In this document: one piece after another, positions 37,625-51,900 of the stretch
Numbering within the stretch: the stretch's first letter is position 1
How the letters are laid out: each line of letters starts with the position of its first letter
The notes under the pieces: model-generated
The model's input: only the letters and a program-made list of their open reading frames with translations
Told to the model about the DNA's origin: nothing
Databases searched by the model: none
Assembly: GCF_009905375.1 (NCBI RefSeq)
Contig: NW_027417142.1
Span: 1-64,000 of the forward strand
Direction of reading: 5' to 3'
Length of the DNA: 64,000 nt
Source of the DNA: Apium graveolens
Lineage: Eukaryota; Streptophyta; Magnoliopsida; Apiales; Apiaceae
Made by a program: the position numbers and the translations under genes

Positions 37625-39594
37625 AAGTGACTCTTATATGGTGCAAAGTGACTCTAATATGATGAGAAGTCACTTACATGATTGATTAGAGCCAAAATGT
37701 GGCCCAAAATTGACTTGTAGGAAAGGGGTACCAAGAGGTGGTTAAAGGATGTCTAATTGCATTTACGTGATGTTAATATGTTAATTGTATCAATATATGG
37801 GGCAAGTGACTCTTATAGGGTGTAAAGGTACTCTAACATGGTGAACAATGACTTACATGCTTGATTATAGCTAAAATGTGGAACAAAATTAACTTGTATG
37901 AAAGTGGCATTAATAGGTGGTAAAATGATGTCAATTTGGATGTATATGATTTAACATGTCAATTGTTGCATATATGGTGAAAAGTGACTCTTATAGGGTG
38001 CAAAGTGACTCTAATATGGTGATAAGTGACTAACATGGTTAATTAGAACCAAAATGTGGACCAAAATTGACTTGTATGAATATGGCACTAAGAGGTGGTA
38101 AAAGGATTTCTAATTGCATGTACATGATGTTAACATGTTAATTGTACCAATATATGATGGCAAGTGACTCTTATAAGGTGCAAAGTGACTCTAATATGGT
38201 GAGAAGTCACTTACATGATTGATTAGAGCTAAAATGTGGCCCAAAATTGACTTGTAGGAAAGGGGTACCAAGAGGTGGTTAAAGGATGTCTAATTGCATT
38301 TACGTGATGTTAATATGTTAATTGTATCAATATATGGGGAAAGTGACTCTTATAGGGTGTAAAGGTACTCTAACATGGTGAACAATGACTTACATGCTTG
38401 ATTATAGCCAAAATGTGGAACAAAATTAACTTGTATGAAAGTGGCATTAATAGGTGGTAAAATGATGTCAAATTGGATGTATATGATGTTAACATGTCAA
38501 TTGTTGCATATATGGTGAAAAGTGACTCTTATAGGGTGCAAAGTGACTCTAATATGGTGATAAGTGACTAACATGGTTAATTAGAACCAAAATGTGGACC
38601 AAAATTGACTTGTATGAATATGGCACTAAAAGGTGGTAAAAGGATTTCTAATTGCATGTACATGATTTTAACATGTTAATTGTACCAATATATGATGGCA
38701 AGTGACTCTTATATGGTGCAAAGTGACTCTAATATGATGAGAAGTCACTTACATGATTGATTAGAGTCAAAATGTGGCCCAAAATTGACTTGTAGGAAAG
38801 GGGTACCAAGAGGTGGTTAAAGGATGTCTAATTGCATTTACGTGATGTTAATATGTTAATTGTATCAATATATGGGGCAAGTGACTCTTATAGGGTGTAA
38901 AGGTACTCTAACATGGTGAACAATGACTTACATGCTTGATTAGAGCTAAAATGTGGAACAAAATTAACTTGTATGAAAGTGGCATTAATAGGTGGTAAAA
39001 TGATGTCAATTTGGATGTATATGATTTAACATGTCAATTGTTGCATATATGGTGAAAAGTGACTCTTATAGGGTGCAAAGTGACTCTAATATGGTGATAA
39101 GTGACTAACATGGTTAATTAGAACCAAAATGTGGACCAAAATTGACTTGTATGAATATGGCACTAAGAGGTGGTAAAAGGATTTCTAATTGCATGTACAT
39201 GATGTTAACATGTTAATTGTACCAATATATGATGGCAAGTGACTCTTATAAGGTGCAAAGTGACTCTAATATGGTGAGAAGTCACTTACATGATTGATTA
39301 GAGCCAAAATGTGGCCCAAAATTGACTTGTAGTAAAGTGGTACCAAGAGGTGGTTAAAGGATGTCTAATTGCATTTACGTGATGTTAATATGATAATTGT
39401 ATCAATATATGGGGCAAGTGACTCTTATAGGGTGTAAAGGTACTCTAATATGGTGAACAATGACTTACATGCTTGATTAGAGCCAAAATGTGGAACAAAA
39501 TTAACTTGTATGAAAGTGGCATTAATAGGTGGTAAAAGGATGTCAAATTGGATGTATATGATGTTAACATGTCAATTGTTGCATATATGGTGGA

Positions 39595-39952
39595 AAGTTA
39601 CTCTTATAGGGTGCAAAGTGACTCTAATATGGTGAGAAGTGACTAGCATGGTTAATTAGAACCAAAATGTGGACCAAAATTGACTTGTATGAATATGGCA
39701 CTAAGAGGTGGTAAAAGGATTTCTAATTGCATGTACATTATGTTAACATGTAATTGTTCCAATATATGATGGAAGTGACTCTTATAAGGTGCAAAGTGAC
39801 TCTAATATGGTGAGAAGTCACTTACATAATTCATTATAGCTAAAATGTGGCCCAAAATTGAGTTGTACGAAAGGGGTACCAAGAGGTGGTTAAAGGATGT
39901 CTAATTGCATGTACCTGATGTTAACATGTTAATTATATCAATATTTGGTGGC
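39595..39952 (+). repeat. A-B dimer lacking C (block Z, first)
   Basis: 358-bp dimer with the private variant set, followed by A with GACTGTTATAGGG at 39957. It matches the first dimer of block X at a lag of 18,525 bp. Confidence 0.88.
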
Positions 39953-41024
39953 AAGTGACTGTTATAGGGTGCAAAGTGACTCTAATATGGTGAAAAGTGA
40001 CTAACATGGTTAATTAGAACCAAAATGTGGACCAAAATTGACTTGTATGAATATGGCACTAAGAGGTGGTAGAAGGATTTCTAATTGCATGTACATGATT
40101 TTAACATGTTAATTGTACCAATATATGATGGCAAATGACTCTTATAAGGTGCAAAGTGACTCTAATATGATGAGAAGTCACATGATTGATTAGAGCCAAA
40201 ATGTGGCCCAAAATTGACTTGTAGGAAAGGGGTACCAAGAGGTGGTTAAAGGATGTCTAATTGCATTTACGTGATGTTAATATGTTAATTGTATCAATAT
40301 ATGGGGCAAGTGACTCTTATAGGGTGTAAAGGTACTCTAACATGGTGAACAATGACTTACATGCTTGATTAGAGCCAAAATGTGGAACAAAATTAACTTG
40401 TATGAAAGTGGCATTAATAGGTGGTAAAATGATGTCAAATTGGATGTATATGATGTTAACATGTCAATTGTTGCATATATGGTGAAAAGTGACTCTTATA
40501 GGGTGCAAAGTGACTCTAATATGGTGATAAGTGACTAACATGGTTAATTAGAACCAAAATGTGGACCAAAATTGACTTGTATGAATATGGCACTAAGAGG
40601 TGGTAAAAGGATTTCTAATTTCATGTACATGATGTTAACATGTTAATTGTACCAATATATGATGGCAAGTGACTCTTATAAGGTGCAAAGTTACTCTAAT
40701 ATGGTGAGAAGTCACTTACATGATTGATTAGAGCCAAAATGTGGCCCAAAATTGACTTGTAGGAAAGGGGTACCAAGAGGTGGTTAAAGGATGTCTAATT
40801 GCATTTACGTGATGTTAATATGTTAATTGTATCAATATATGGGGCAAGTGACTCTTATAGGGTGTAAAGGTACTCTAACATGGTGAACAATGACTTACAT
40901 GCTTGATTAGAGCTAAAATGTGGAACAAAATTAACTTGTATGAAAGTGGCATTAATAGGTGGTAAAAGGATGTCAAATTGGATGTATATGATGTTAACAT
41001 GTCAATTGTTGCATATATGGTGGA

Positions 41025-41382
41025 AAGTTACTCTTATAGGGTGCAAAGTGACTCTAATATGGTGAGAAGTGACTAGCATGGTTAATTAGAACCAAAATGT
41101 GGACCAAAATTGACTTGTATGAATATGGCACTAAGAGGTGGTAAAAGGATTTCTAATTGCATGTACATTATGTTAACATGTAATTGTTCCAATATATGAT
41201 GGAAGTGACTCTTATAAGGTGCAAAGTGACTCTAATATGGTGAGAAGTCACTTACATAATTCATTATAGCTAAAATGTGGCCCAAAATTGAGTTGTACGA
41301 AAGGGGTACCAAGAGGTGGTTAAAGGATGTCTAATTGCATGTACCTGATGTTAACATGTTAATTATATCAATATTTGGTGGC
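41025..41382 (+). repeat. A-B dimer lacking C (block Z, second)
   Basis: Second dimer of block Z, 1,430 bp after the first, reproducing the X arrangement. The A that follows has GACTGTTATAGGG at 41387, GGTAGAAGG, and then B with the 4-bp deletion AGTCACATGATTG. Confidence 0.88.
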
Positions 41383-41800
41383 AAGTGACTGTTATAGGGT
41401 GCAAAGTGACTCTAATATGGTGAAAAGTGACTAACATGGTTAATTAGAACCAAAATGTGGACCAAAATTGACTTGTATGAATATGGCACTAAGAGGTGGT
41501 AGAAGGATTTCTAATTGCATGTACATGATTTTAACATGTTAATTGTACCAATATATGATGGCAAATGACTCTTATAAGGTGCAAAGTGACTCTAATATGA
41601 TGAGAAGTCACATGATTGATTAGAGCCAAAATGTGGCCCAAAATTGACTTGTAGGAAAGGGGTACCAAGAGGTGGTTAAAGGATGTCTAATTGCATTTAC
41701 GTGATGTTAATATGTTAATTGTATCAATATATGGGGCAAGTGACTCTTATAGGGTGTAAAGGTACTCTAACATGGTGAACAATGACTTACATGCTTGATT

Positions 41801-44800
41801 AGAGCCAAAATGTGGAACAAAATTAACTTGTATGAAAGTGGCATTAATAGGTGGTAAAATGATGTCAAATTGGATGTATATGATGTTAACATGTCAATTG
41901 TTGCATATATGGTGAAAAGTGACTCTTATAGGGTGCAAAGTGACTCTAATATGGTGATAAGTGACTAACATGGTTAATTAGAACCAAAATGTGGACCAAA
42001 ATTGACTTGTATGAATATGGCACTAAGAGGTGGTAAAAGGATTTCTAATTTCATGTACATGATGTTAACATGTTAATTGTACCAATATATGATGGCAAGT
42101 GACTCTTATAAGGTGCAAAGTTACTCTAATATGGTGAGAAGTCACTTACATGATTGATTAGAGCCAAAATGTGGCCCAAAATTGACTTGTAGGAAAGGGG
42201 TACCAAGAGGTGGTTAAAGGATGTCTAATTGCATTTACGTGATGTTAATATGTTAATTGTATCAATATATGGGGCAAGTGACTCTTATAGGGTGTAAAGG
42301 TACTCTAACATGGTGAACAATGACTTACATGCTTGATTAGAGCTAAAATGTGGAACAAAATTAACTTGTATGAAAGTGGCATTAATAGGTGGTAAAATGA
42401 TGTCAATTTGGATGTATATGATTTAACATGTCAATTTTGCATATATGGTGAAAAGTGACTCTTATAGGGTGCAAAGTGACTCTAATATGGTGATAAGTGA
42501 CTAACATGGTTAATTAGAACCAAAATGTGGACCAAAATTGACTTGTATGAATATAGCACTAAGAGGTGGTAAAAGGATTTCTAATTGCATGTACATGATG
42601 TTAACATGTTAATTGTACCAATATATGATGGCAAGTGACTCTTATAAGGTGCAAAGTGACTCTAATATGGTGAGAAGTCACTTACATGATTGATTAGAGC
42701 TAAAATGTGGCCCAAAATTGACTTGTAGGAAAGGGGTACCAAGAGGTGGTTAAAGGATGTCTAATTGCATTTACGTGATGTTAATATGTTAATTGTATCA
42801 ATATATGGGGAAAGTGACTCTTATAGGGTGTAAAGGTACTCTAACAGGGTGAACAATGACTTACATGCTTGATTAGAGCCAAAATGTGGAACAAAATTAA
42901 CTTGTATGAAAGTGGCATTAATAGGTGGTAAAATGATGTCAAATTGGATGTATATAATGTTAACATGTCAATTGTTGCATATATGGTGAAAAGTGACTCT
43001 TATAGGGTGCAAAGTGACTCTAATATGGTGATAAGTGACTAACATGGTTAATTAGAACCAAAATGTGGACCAAAATTGACTTGTATGAATATGGCACTAA
43101 AAGGTGGTAAAAGGATTTCTAATTGCATGTACATGATTTTAACATGTTAATTGTACCAATATATGATGGCAAGTGACTCTTATATGGTGCAAAGTGACTC
43201 TAATATGATGAGAAGTCACTTACATGATTGATTAGAGTCAAAATGTGGCCCAAAATTGACTTGTAGGAAAGGGGTACCAAGAGGTGGTTAAAGGATGTCT
43301 AATTGCATTTACGTGATGTTAATATGTTAATTGTATCAATATATGGGGCAAGTGACTCTTATAGGGTGTAAAGGTACTCTAACATGGTGAACAATGACTT
43401 ACATGCTTGATTAGAGCCAAAATGTGGAACAAAATTAACTTGTATGAAAGTGGCATTAATAGGTGGTAAAATGATGTCAAATTGGATGTATATGATGTTA
43501 ACATGTCAATTGTTGCATATATGGTGAAAAGTGACTCTTATAGGGTGCAAAGTGACTCTAATATGGTGATAAGTGACTAACATGGTTAATTAGAACCAAA
43601 ATGTGGACCAAAATTGACTTGTATGAATATGGCACTAAGAGGTGGTAAAAGGATTTCTAATTTCATGTACATGATGTTAACATGTTAATTGTACCAATAT
43701 ATGATGGCAAGTGACTCTTATAAGGTGCAAAGTTACTCTAATATGGTGAGAAGTCACTTACATGATTGATTAGAGCCAAAATGTGGCCCAAAATTGACTT
43801 GTAGGAAAGGGGTACCAAGAGGTGGTTAAAGGATGTCTAATTGCATTTACGTGATGTTAATATGTTAATTGTATCAATATATGGGGCAAGTGACTCTTAT
43901 AGGGTGTAAAGGTACTCTAACATGGTGAACAATGACTTACATGCTTGATTAGAGCTAAAATGTGGAACAAAATTAACTTGTATGAAAGTGGCATTAATAG
44001 GTGGTAAAATGATGTCAATTTGGATGTATATGATTTAACATGTCAATTTTGCATATATGGTGAAAAGTGACTCTTATAGGGTGCAAAGTGACTCTAATAT
44101 GGTGATAAGTGACTAACATGGTTAATTAGAACCAAAATGTGGACCAAAATTGACTTGTATGAATATAGCACTAAGAGGTGGTAAAAGGATTTCTAATTGC
44201 ATGTACATGATGTTAACATGTTAATTGTACCAATATATGATGGCAAGTGACTCTTATAAGGTGCAAAGTGACTCTAATATGGTGAGAAGTCACTTACATG
44301 ATTGATTAGAGCTAAAATGTGGCCCAAAATTGACTTGTAGGAAAGGGGTACCAAGAGGTGGTTAAAGGATGTCTAATTGCATTTACGTGATGTTAATATG
44401 TTAATTGTATCAATATATGGGGAAAGTGACTCTTATAGGGTGTAAAGGTACTCTAACAGGGTGAACAATGACTTACATGCTTGATTAGAGCCAAAATGTG
44501 GAACAAAATTAACTTGTATGAAAGTGGCATTAATAGGTGGTAAAATGATGTCAAATTGGATGTATATAATGTTAACATGTCAATTGTTGCATATATGGTG
44601 AAAAGTGACTCTTATAGGGTGCAAAGTGACTCTAATATGGTGATAAGTGACTAACATGGTTAATTAGAACCAAAATGTGGACCAAAATTGACTTGTATGA
44701 ATATGGCACTAAAAGGTGGTAAAAGGATTTCTAATTGCATGTACATGATTTTAACATGTTAATTGTACCAATATATGATGGCAAGTGACTCTTATATGGT

Positions 44801-46180
44801 GCAAAGTGACTCTAATATGATGAGAAGTCACTTACATGATTGATTAGAGTCAAAATGTGGCCCAAAATTGACTTGTAGGAAAGGGGTACCAAGAGGTGGT
44901 TAAAGGATGTCTAATTGCATTTACGTGATGTTAATATGTTAATTGTATCAATATATGGGGCAAGTGACTCTTATAGGGTGTAAAGGTACTCTAACATGGT
45001 GAACAATGACTTACATGCTTGATTAGAGCTAAAATGTGGAACAAAATTAACTTGTATGAAAGTGGCATTAATAGGTGGTAAAATGATGTCAATTTGGATG
45101 TATATGATTTAACATGTCAATTGTTGCATATATGGTGAAAAGTGACTCTTATAGGGTGCAAAGTGACTCTAATATGGTGATAAGTGACTAATATGGTTAA
45201 TTAGAACCAAAATGTGGACCAAAATTGACTTGTATGAATATGGCACTAAGAGGTGGTAAAAGGATTTCTAATTGCATGTACATGATGTTAACATGTTAAT
45301 TGTACCAATATATGATGGCAAGTGACTCTTATAAGGTGCAAAGTGACTCTAATATGGTGAGAAGTCACTTACATGATTGATTAGAGCTAAAATGTGGCCC
45401 AAAATTGACTTGTAGGAAAGGGGTACCTAGAGGTGGTTAAAGGATGTCTAATTGCATTTACGTGATGTTAATATGTTAATTGTATCAATATATGGGGAAA
45501 GTGACTCTTATAGGGTGTAAAGGTACTCTAACATGGTGAACAATGACTTACATGCTTGATTAGAGCCAAAATGTGGAACAAAATTAACTTGTATGAAAGT
45601 GGCATTAATAGGTGGTAAAATGATGTCAAATTGGATGTATATAATGTTAACATGTCAATTGTTGCATATATGGTGAAAAGTGACTCTTATAGGGTGCAAA
45701 GTGACTCTAATATGGTGATAAGTGACTAACATGGTTAATTAGAACCAAAATGTGGACCAAAATTGACTTGTATGAATATGGCACTAAAAGGTGGTAAAAG
45801 GATTTCTAATTGCATGTACATGATTTTAACATGTTAATTGTACCAATATATGATGGCAAGTGACTCTTATATGGTGCAAAGTGACTCTAATATGATGAGA
45901 AGTCACTTACATGATTGATTAGAGTCAAAATGTGGCCCAAAATTGACTTGTAGGAAAGGGGTACCAAGAGGTGGTTAAAGGATGTCTAATTGCATTTACG
46001 TGATGTTAATATGTTAATTGTATCAATATATGGGGCAAGTGACTCTTATAGGGTGTAAAGGTACTCTAACATGGTGAACAATGACTTACATGCTTGATTA
46101 GAGCTAAAATGTGGAACAAAATTAACTTGTATGAAAGTGGCATTAATAGGTGGTAAAATGATGTCAATTTGGATGTATAT
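41801..46180 (+). repeat. Tandem 1,612-bp and 1,075-bp super-units
   Basis: C monomers with GATTTAAC recur at 42420, 44032, 45106 and 46181, spaced 1,612, 1,074 and 1,075 bp. The 1,612-bp step (three HORs) is confirmed by ATATAGCAC (42551 and 44163), CTAACAGGGTG (42841 and 44453) and TATATAATG (42951 and 44563). The next two steps are two-HOR units that lack the HOR with TAATTTCATG and GCAAAGTTACTC. The same 1,075-bp unit is present once in X (19423 to 20498) and once in Z (37948 to 39023). Confidence 0.82.
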
Positions 46181-47640
46181 GATTTAACATGTCAATTGTT
46201 GCATATATGGTGAAAGTGACTCTTATAGGGTGCAAAGTGACTCTAATATGGTGATAAGTGACTAACATGGTTAATTAGAACCAAAATGTGGACCAAAATT
46301 GACTTGTATGAATATGGCACTAAGAGGTGGTAAAAGGATTTCTAATTGCATGTACATGATGTTAACATGTTAATTGTACCAATATATGATGGCAAGTGAC
46401 TCTTATAAGGTGCAAAGTGACTCTAATATGGTGAGAAGTCACTTACATGATTGATTAGAGCCAAAATGTGGCCCAAAATTGACTTGTAGTAAAGTGGTAC
46501 CAAGAGGTGGTTAAAGGATGTCTAATTGCATTTACGTGATGTTAATATGATAATTGTATCAATATATGGGGCAAGTGACTCTTATAGGGTGTAAAGGTAC
46601 TCTAATATGGTGAACAATGACTTACATGCTTGATTAGAGCCAAAATGTGGAACAAAATTAACTTGTATGAAAGTGGCATTTAATAGGTGGTAAAAGGATG
46701 TCAAATTGGATGTATATGATGTTAACATGTCAATTGTTGCATATATGGTGGAAAGTTACTCTTATAGGGTGCAAAGTGACTCTAATATGGTGAGAAGTGA
46801 CTAGCATGGTTAATTAGAACCAAAATGTGGACCAAAATTGACTTGTATGAATATGGCACTAAGAGGTGGTAAAAGGATTTCTAATTGCATGTACATTATG
46901 TTAACATGTAATTGTTCCAATATATGATGGAAGTGACTCTTATAAGGTGCAAAGTGACTCTAATATGGTGAGAAGTCACTTACATAATTCATTATAGCTA
47001 AAATGTGGCCCAAAATTGAGTTGTACGAAAGGGGTACCAAGAGGTGGTTAAAGGATGTCTAATTGCATGTACCTGATGTTAACATGTTAATTATATCAAT
47101 ATTTGGTGGCAAGTGACTGTTATAGGGTGCAAAGTGACTCTAATATGGTGAAAAGTGACTAACATGGTTAATTAGAACCAAAATGTGGACCAAAATTGAC
47201 TTGTATGAATATGGCACTAAGAGGTGGTAGAAGGATTTCTAATTGCATGTACATGATTTTAACATGTTAATTGTACCAATATATGATGGCAAATGACTCT
47301 TATAAGGTGCAAAGTGACTCTAATATGATGAGAAGTCACATGATTGATTAGAGCCAAAATGTGGCCCAAAATTGACTTGTAGGAAAGGGGTACCAAGAGG
47401 TGGTTAAAGGATGTCTAATTGCATTTACGTGATGTTAATATGTTAATTGTATCAATATATGGGGCAAGTGACTCTTATAGGGTGTAAAGGTACTCTAACA
47501 TGGTGAACAATGACTTACATGCTTGATTAGAGCCAAAATGTGGAACAAAATTAACTTGTATGAAAGTGGCATTAATAGGTGGTAAAATGATGTCAAATTG
47601 GATGTATATGATGTTAACATGTCAATTGTTGCATATATGG
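46181..47640 (+). repeat. Core partial copy W (end of the core)
   Basis: Copy of the end part of blocks X and Z: AGTAAAGTGG at about 46490, then an A-B dimer (46753-47110), A with GGTAGAAGG, and B with AGTCACATGATTG (about 47334). The lag to block Z is about 7,158 bp. The last CTCTAACATGG in the window is at about 47494, so this is where pure core sequence ends. Confidence 0.8.
46753..47110 (+). repeat. A-B dimer lacking C (block W)
   Basis: 358-bp dimer with the same private variants, followed by A with GACTGTTATAGGG at 47115. Only one dimer is present here. Confidence 0.87.
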
Positions 47641-50600
47641 TGGAAAGTGACTCTTATAGGGTGCAAAGTGACTCTAATATGGTGATAAGTGACTAACATG
47701 GTTAATTAGAACCAAAATGTGGACCAAAATTGACTTGTATGAATATGGCACTAAGAGGTGGTAAAAGGATTTCTAATTGCATGTACATGATGTTAACATG
47801 TTAATTGTACCAATATATGATGGCAAGTGACTCTTATAAGGTGCAAAGTTACTCTAATATGGTGAGAAGTCACTTACATGATTGATTAGAGCCAAAATGT
47901 GGCCCAAAATTAACTTGTAGGAAAGGGGTACAAAGAGGTGGTTAAAGGATGTCTAATTGCATTTACGTGATGTTAACATGTTAATTGTATCAATATATGG
48001 GGCAAGTGACTCTTATAGGGTGTAAAGGTACTCTAATATGGTGAACAGTGACTTACATGGTTGATTAGAGCCAAAATGTGGAACAAAATTAACTTGTATG
48101 AAAGTGGCATTAATAGGTGGTAAAAGGATGTCAAATTGGATGTATATGATGTTAACATGTCAATTGTTGCATATATGGTGGAAAGTGACTCTTATAGGGT
48201 GCAAAGTGACTCTAATATGGTGATAAGTGACTAACATGGTTAATTAGAACCAAAATGTGGACCAAAATTGACTTGTATGAATATGGCACTAAGAGGTGGT
48301 AAAAGGATTTCTAATTGCATGTACATGATGTTAACATGTTAATTGTACCAATATATGATGGCAAGTGACTCTTATAAGGTGCAAAGTGACTCTAATATGG
48401 TGAGAAGTCACTTACATGATTGATTAGAGCCAAAATGTGGCCCAAAATTGACTTGTAGGAAAGGGGTACCAAGAGGTGGTTAAAGGATGTCTAATTGCAT
48501 TTACGTGATGTTAATATGTTAATTGTATCAATATATGGGGCAAGTGACTCTTATAGGGTGTAAAGGTACTCTAATATGGTGAACAATGACTTACATGCTT
48601 GATTAGAGCCAAAATAGTGGAACAAAATTTAACTTGTATGAAAGTGGCATTAATAGGTGGTAAAAGGATGTCAAATTGGATGTATATGATGTTAACATGT
48701 CAATTGTTGCATATATGGGAAAGTGACTCTTATAGGGTGCAAAGTGACTCTAATATGGTGAGAAGTGACTAACATGGTTAATTAGAACCAAAATGTGGAC
48801 CAAAATTGACTTGTATGAATATGGCACTAAGAGGTGGTAAAAGGATTTCTAATTGCATGTACATGATGTTAACATGTTAATTGTACCAATATATGATGGC
48901 AAGTGACTCTTATAAGGTGCAAAGTGACTCTAATATGGTGAGAAGTCACTTACATGATTGATTAGAGCCAAAATGTGGCCCAAAATTGACTTGTAGGAAA
49001 GGGGTACCAAGAGGTGGTTAAAGGATGTCTAATTGCATTTACGTGATGTTAATATGTTAATTGTATCAATATATGGGGCAAGTGACTCTTATAGGGTGTA
49101 AAGGTACTCTAATATGGTGAACAATGACTTACATGCTTGATTAGAGCCAAAATGTGGAACAAAATTAACTTGTATGAAAGTGGCATTAATAGGTGGTAAA
49201 AGGATGTCAAATTGGATGTATATGATGTTAACATGTCAATTGTTGCATATATGGTGGAAAGTGACTCTTATAGGGTGCAAAGTGACTCTAATATGGTGAG
49301 AAGTGACTAACATGGTTAATTAGAACCAAAATGTGGACCAAAATTGACTTGTATGAATATGGCACTAAGAGGTGGTAAAGGATTTCTAATTGCATGTACA
49401 TGATGTTAACATGTTAATTGTACCAATATATGATGGCAAGTGACTCTTATAAGGTGCAAAGTTACTCTAATATGGTGAGAAGTCACTTACATGATTGATT
49501 AGAGCCAAAATGTGGCCCAAAATTGACTTGTAGGAAAGGGGTACCAAGAGGTGGTTAAAGGATGTCTAATTGCATTTACGTGATGTTAATATGTTAATTG
49601 TATCAATATATGGGGCAAGTGACTCTTATAGGGTGTAAAGGTACTCTAATATGGTGAACAATGACTTACATGCTTGATTAGAGCCAAAATGTGGAACAAA
49701 ATTAACTTGTATGAAAGTGGCATTAATAGGTGGTAAAATGATGTCAATTGGATGTATATGATGTTAACATGTCAATTGTTGCATATATGGTGGAAAGTGA
49801 CTCTTATAGGGTGCAAAGTGACTCTAATATGGTGATAAGTGACTAACATGGTTAATTAGAACCAAAATGTGGACCAAAATTGACTTGTATGAATATGGCA
49901 CTAAGAGGTGGTAAAAGGATTTCTAATTGCATGTACATGATGTTAACATGTTAATTGTACCAATATATGATGGCAAGTGACTCTTATAAGGTGCAAAGTG
50001 ACTCTAATATGGTGAGAAGTCACTTACATGATTGATTAGAGCCAAAATGTGGCCCAAAATTGACTTGTAGGAAAGGGGTACCAAGAGGTGGTTAAAGGAT
50101 GTCTAATTGCATTTACGTGATGTTAATATGTTAATTGTATCAATATATGGGGCAAGTGACTCTTATAGGGTGTAAAGGTACTCTAATATGGTGAACAATG
50201 ACTTACATGCTTGATTAGAGCCAAAATGTGGAACAAAATTAACTTGTATGAAAGTGGCATTAATAGGTGGTAAAAGGATGTCAAATTGGATGTATATGAT
50301 GTTAACATGTCAATTGTTGCATATATGGTGAAAATTGACTCTTATAGGGTGCAAAGTGACTCTAATATGGTGATAAGTGACTAACATGGTTAATTAGAAC
50401 CAAAATGTGGACCAAAATTGACTTGTATGAATATGGCACTAAGAGGTGGTAAAAGGATTTCTAATTGCATGTACATGATTTTAACATGTTAATTGTACCA
50501 ATATATGATGGCAAGTGACTCTTATAAGGTGCAAAGTGACTCTAATATGGATGAGAAGTCACTTACATGATTGATTAGAGCCAAAATGTGGCCCAAAATT

Positions 50601-51900
50601 GACTTGTAGGAAAGGGGTACCAAGAGGTGGTTAAAGGATGTCTAATTGCATTTACGTGATGTTAATATGTTAATTGTATCAATATATGGGGCAAGTGACT
50701 CTTATAGGGTGTAAAGGTACTCTAATATGGTGAACAATGACTTACATGCTTGATTAGAGCCAAAATGTGGAACAAAATTAACTTGTATGAAAGTGGCATT
50801 AATAGGTGGTAAAAGGATGTCAAATTGGATGTATATGATGTTAACATGTCAATTGTTGCATATATGGTGGAAAGTGACTCTTATAGGGTGCAAAGTGACT
50901 CTAATATGGTGATAAGTGACTAACATGGTTAATTAGAACCAAAATGTGGACCAAAATTGACTTGTATGAATATGGCACTAAGAGGTGGTAAAGGATTTCT
51001 AATTGCATGTACATGATGTTAACATGTTAATTGTACCAATATATGATGGCAAGTGACTCTTATAAGGTGCAAAGTTACTCTAATATGGTGAGAAGTCACT
51101 TACATGATTGATTAGAGCCAAATGTGGCCCAAAATTGACTTGTAGGAAAGGGGTACCAAGAGGTGGTTAAAGGATGTCTAATTGCATTTACGTGATGTTA
51201 ATATGTTAATTGTATCAATATATGGGGCAAGTGACTCTTATAGGGTGTAAAGGTACTCTAATATGGTGAACAGTGACTTACATGGTTGATTAGAGCCAAA
51301 ATGTGGAACAAAATTAACTTGTATGAAAGTGGCATTAATAGGTGGTAAAAGGATGTCAAATTGGATGTATATGATGTTAACATGTCAATTGTTGCATATA
51401 TGGTGGAAAAGTGACTCTTATAGGGTGCAAAGTGACTCTAATATGGTGATAAGTGACTAACATGGTTAATTAGAACCAAAATGTGGACCAAAATTGACTT
51501 GTATGAATATGGCACTAAGAGGTGGTAAAAGGATTTCTAATTGCATGTACATGATGTTAACATGTTAATTGTACCAATATATGATGGCAAGTGACTCTTA
51601 TAAGGTGCAAAGTGACTCTAATATGGTGAGAAGTCACTTACATGATTGATTAGAGCCAAAATGTGGCCCAAAATTGACTTGTAGGAAAGGGGTACCAAGA
51701 GGTGGTTAAAGGATGTCTAATTGCATTTACGTGATGTTAATATGATTAATTGTATCAATATATGGGGCAAGTGACTCTTATAGGGTGTAAAGGTACTCTA
51801 ATATGGTGAACAATGACTTACATGCTTGATTAGAGCCAAATGTGGAACAAAATTAACTTGTATGAAAGTGGCATTAATAGGTGGTAAAAGGATGTCAAAT
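47641..51900 (+). repeat. Transition zone between core and outer subtypes (~8 HORs)
   Basis: Mixed HORs: A often keeps core GATAAG, but C mostly reads the outer AAAAGGATGTC (one late AAAATGATG at about 49736) and CTCTAATATGG. GCAAAGTTACTC in B occurs at about 47847, 49459 and 51072, about 1,612 bp (three HORs) apart, so a three-HOR period persists here. Isolated insertions appear (AAAATAGTGG at about 48612, ATATGGATGAG at about 50547, TATGATTAATTG at about 51741). Confidence 0.85.

Larger units (their letters stand above)
36881..41800 (+). repeat. Core duplication block Z
   Basis: Block Z lies directly beside Y and repeats it at a lag of 3,974-3,976 bp, yet its variants agree with distant block X (lag 18,520-18,525 bp). 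It shares with X but not Y: GAGCTAAAATG in B (38226), GGGGAAAG (about 38337), GAGTCAAAATG (about 38764), two GATTTAAC copies of C (37948 and 39023) and two A-B dimers 1,430 bp apart (39595 and 41025). It begins at about 36.9 kb, where C acquires ATTAATAAGTGG and CATATATTGTGG. Homology to X fades at about 42.0 kb, just beyond this block. Confidence 0.83.
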
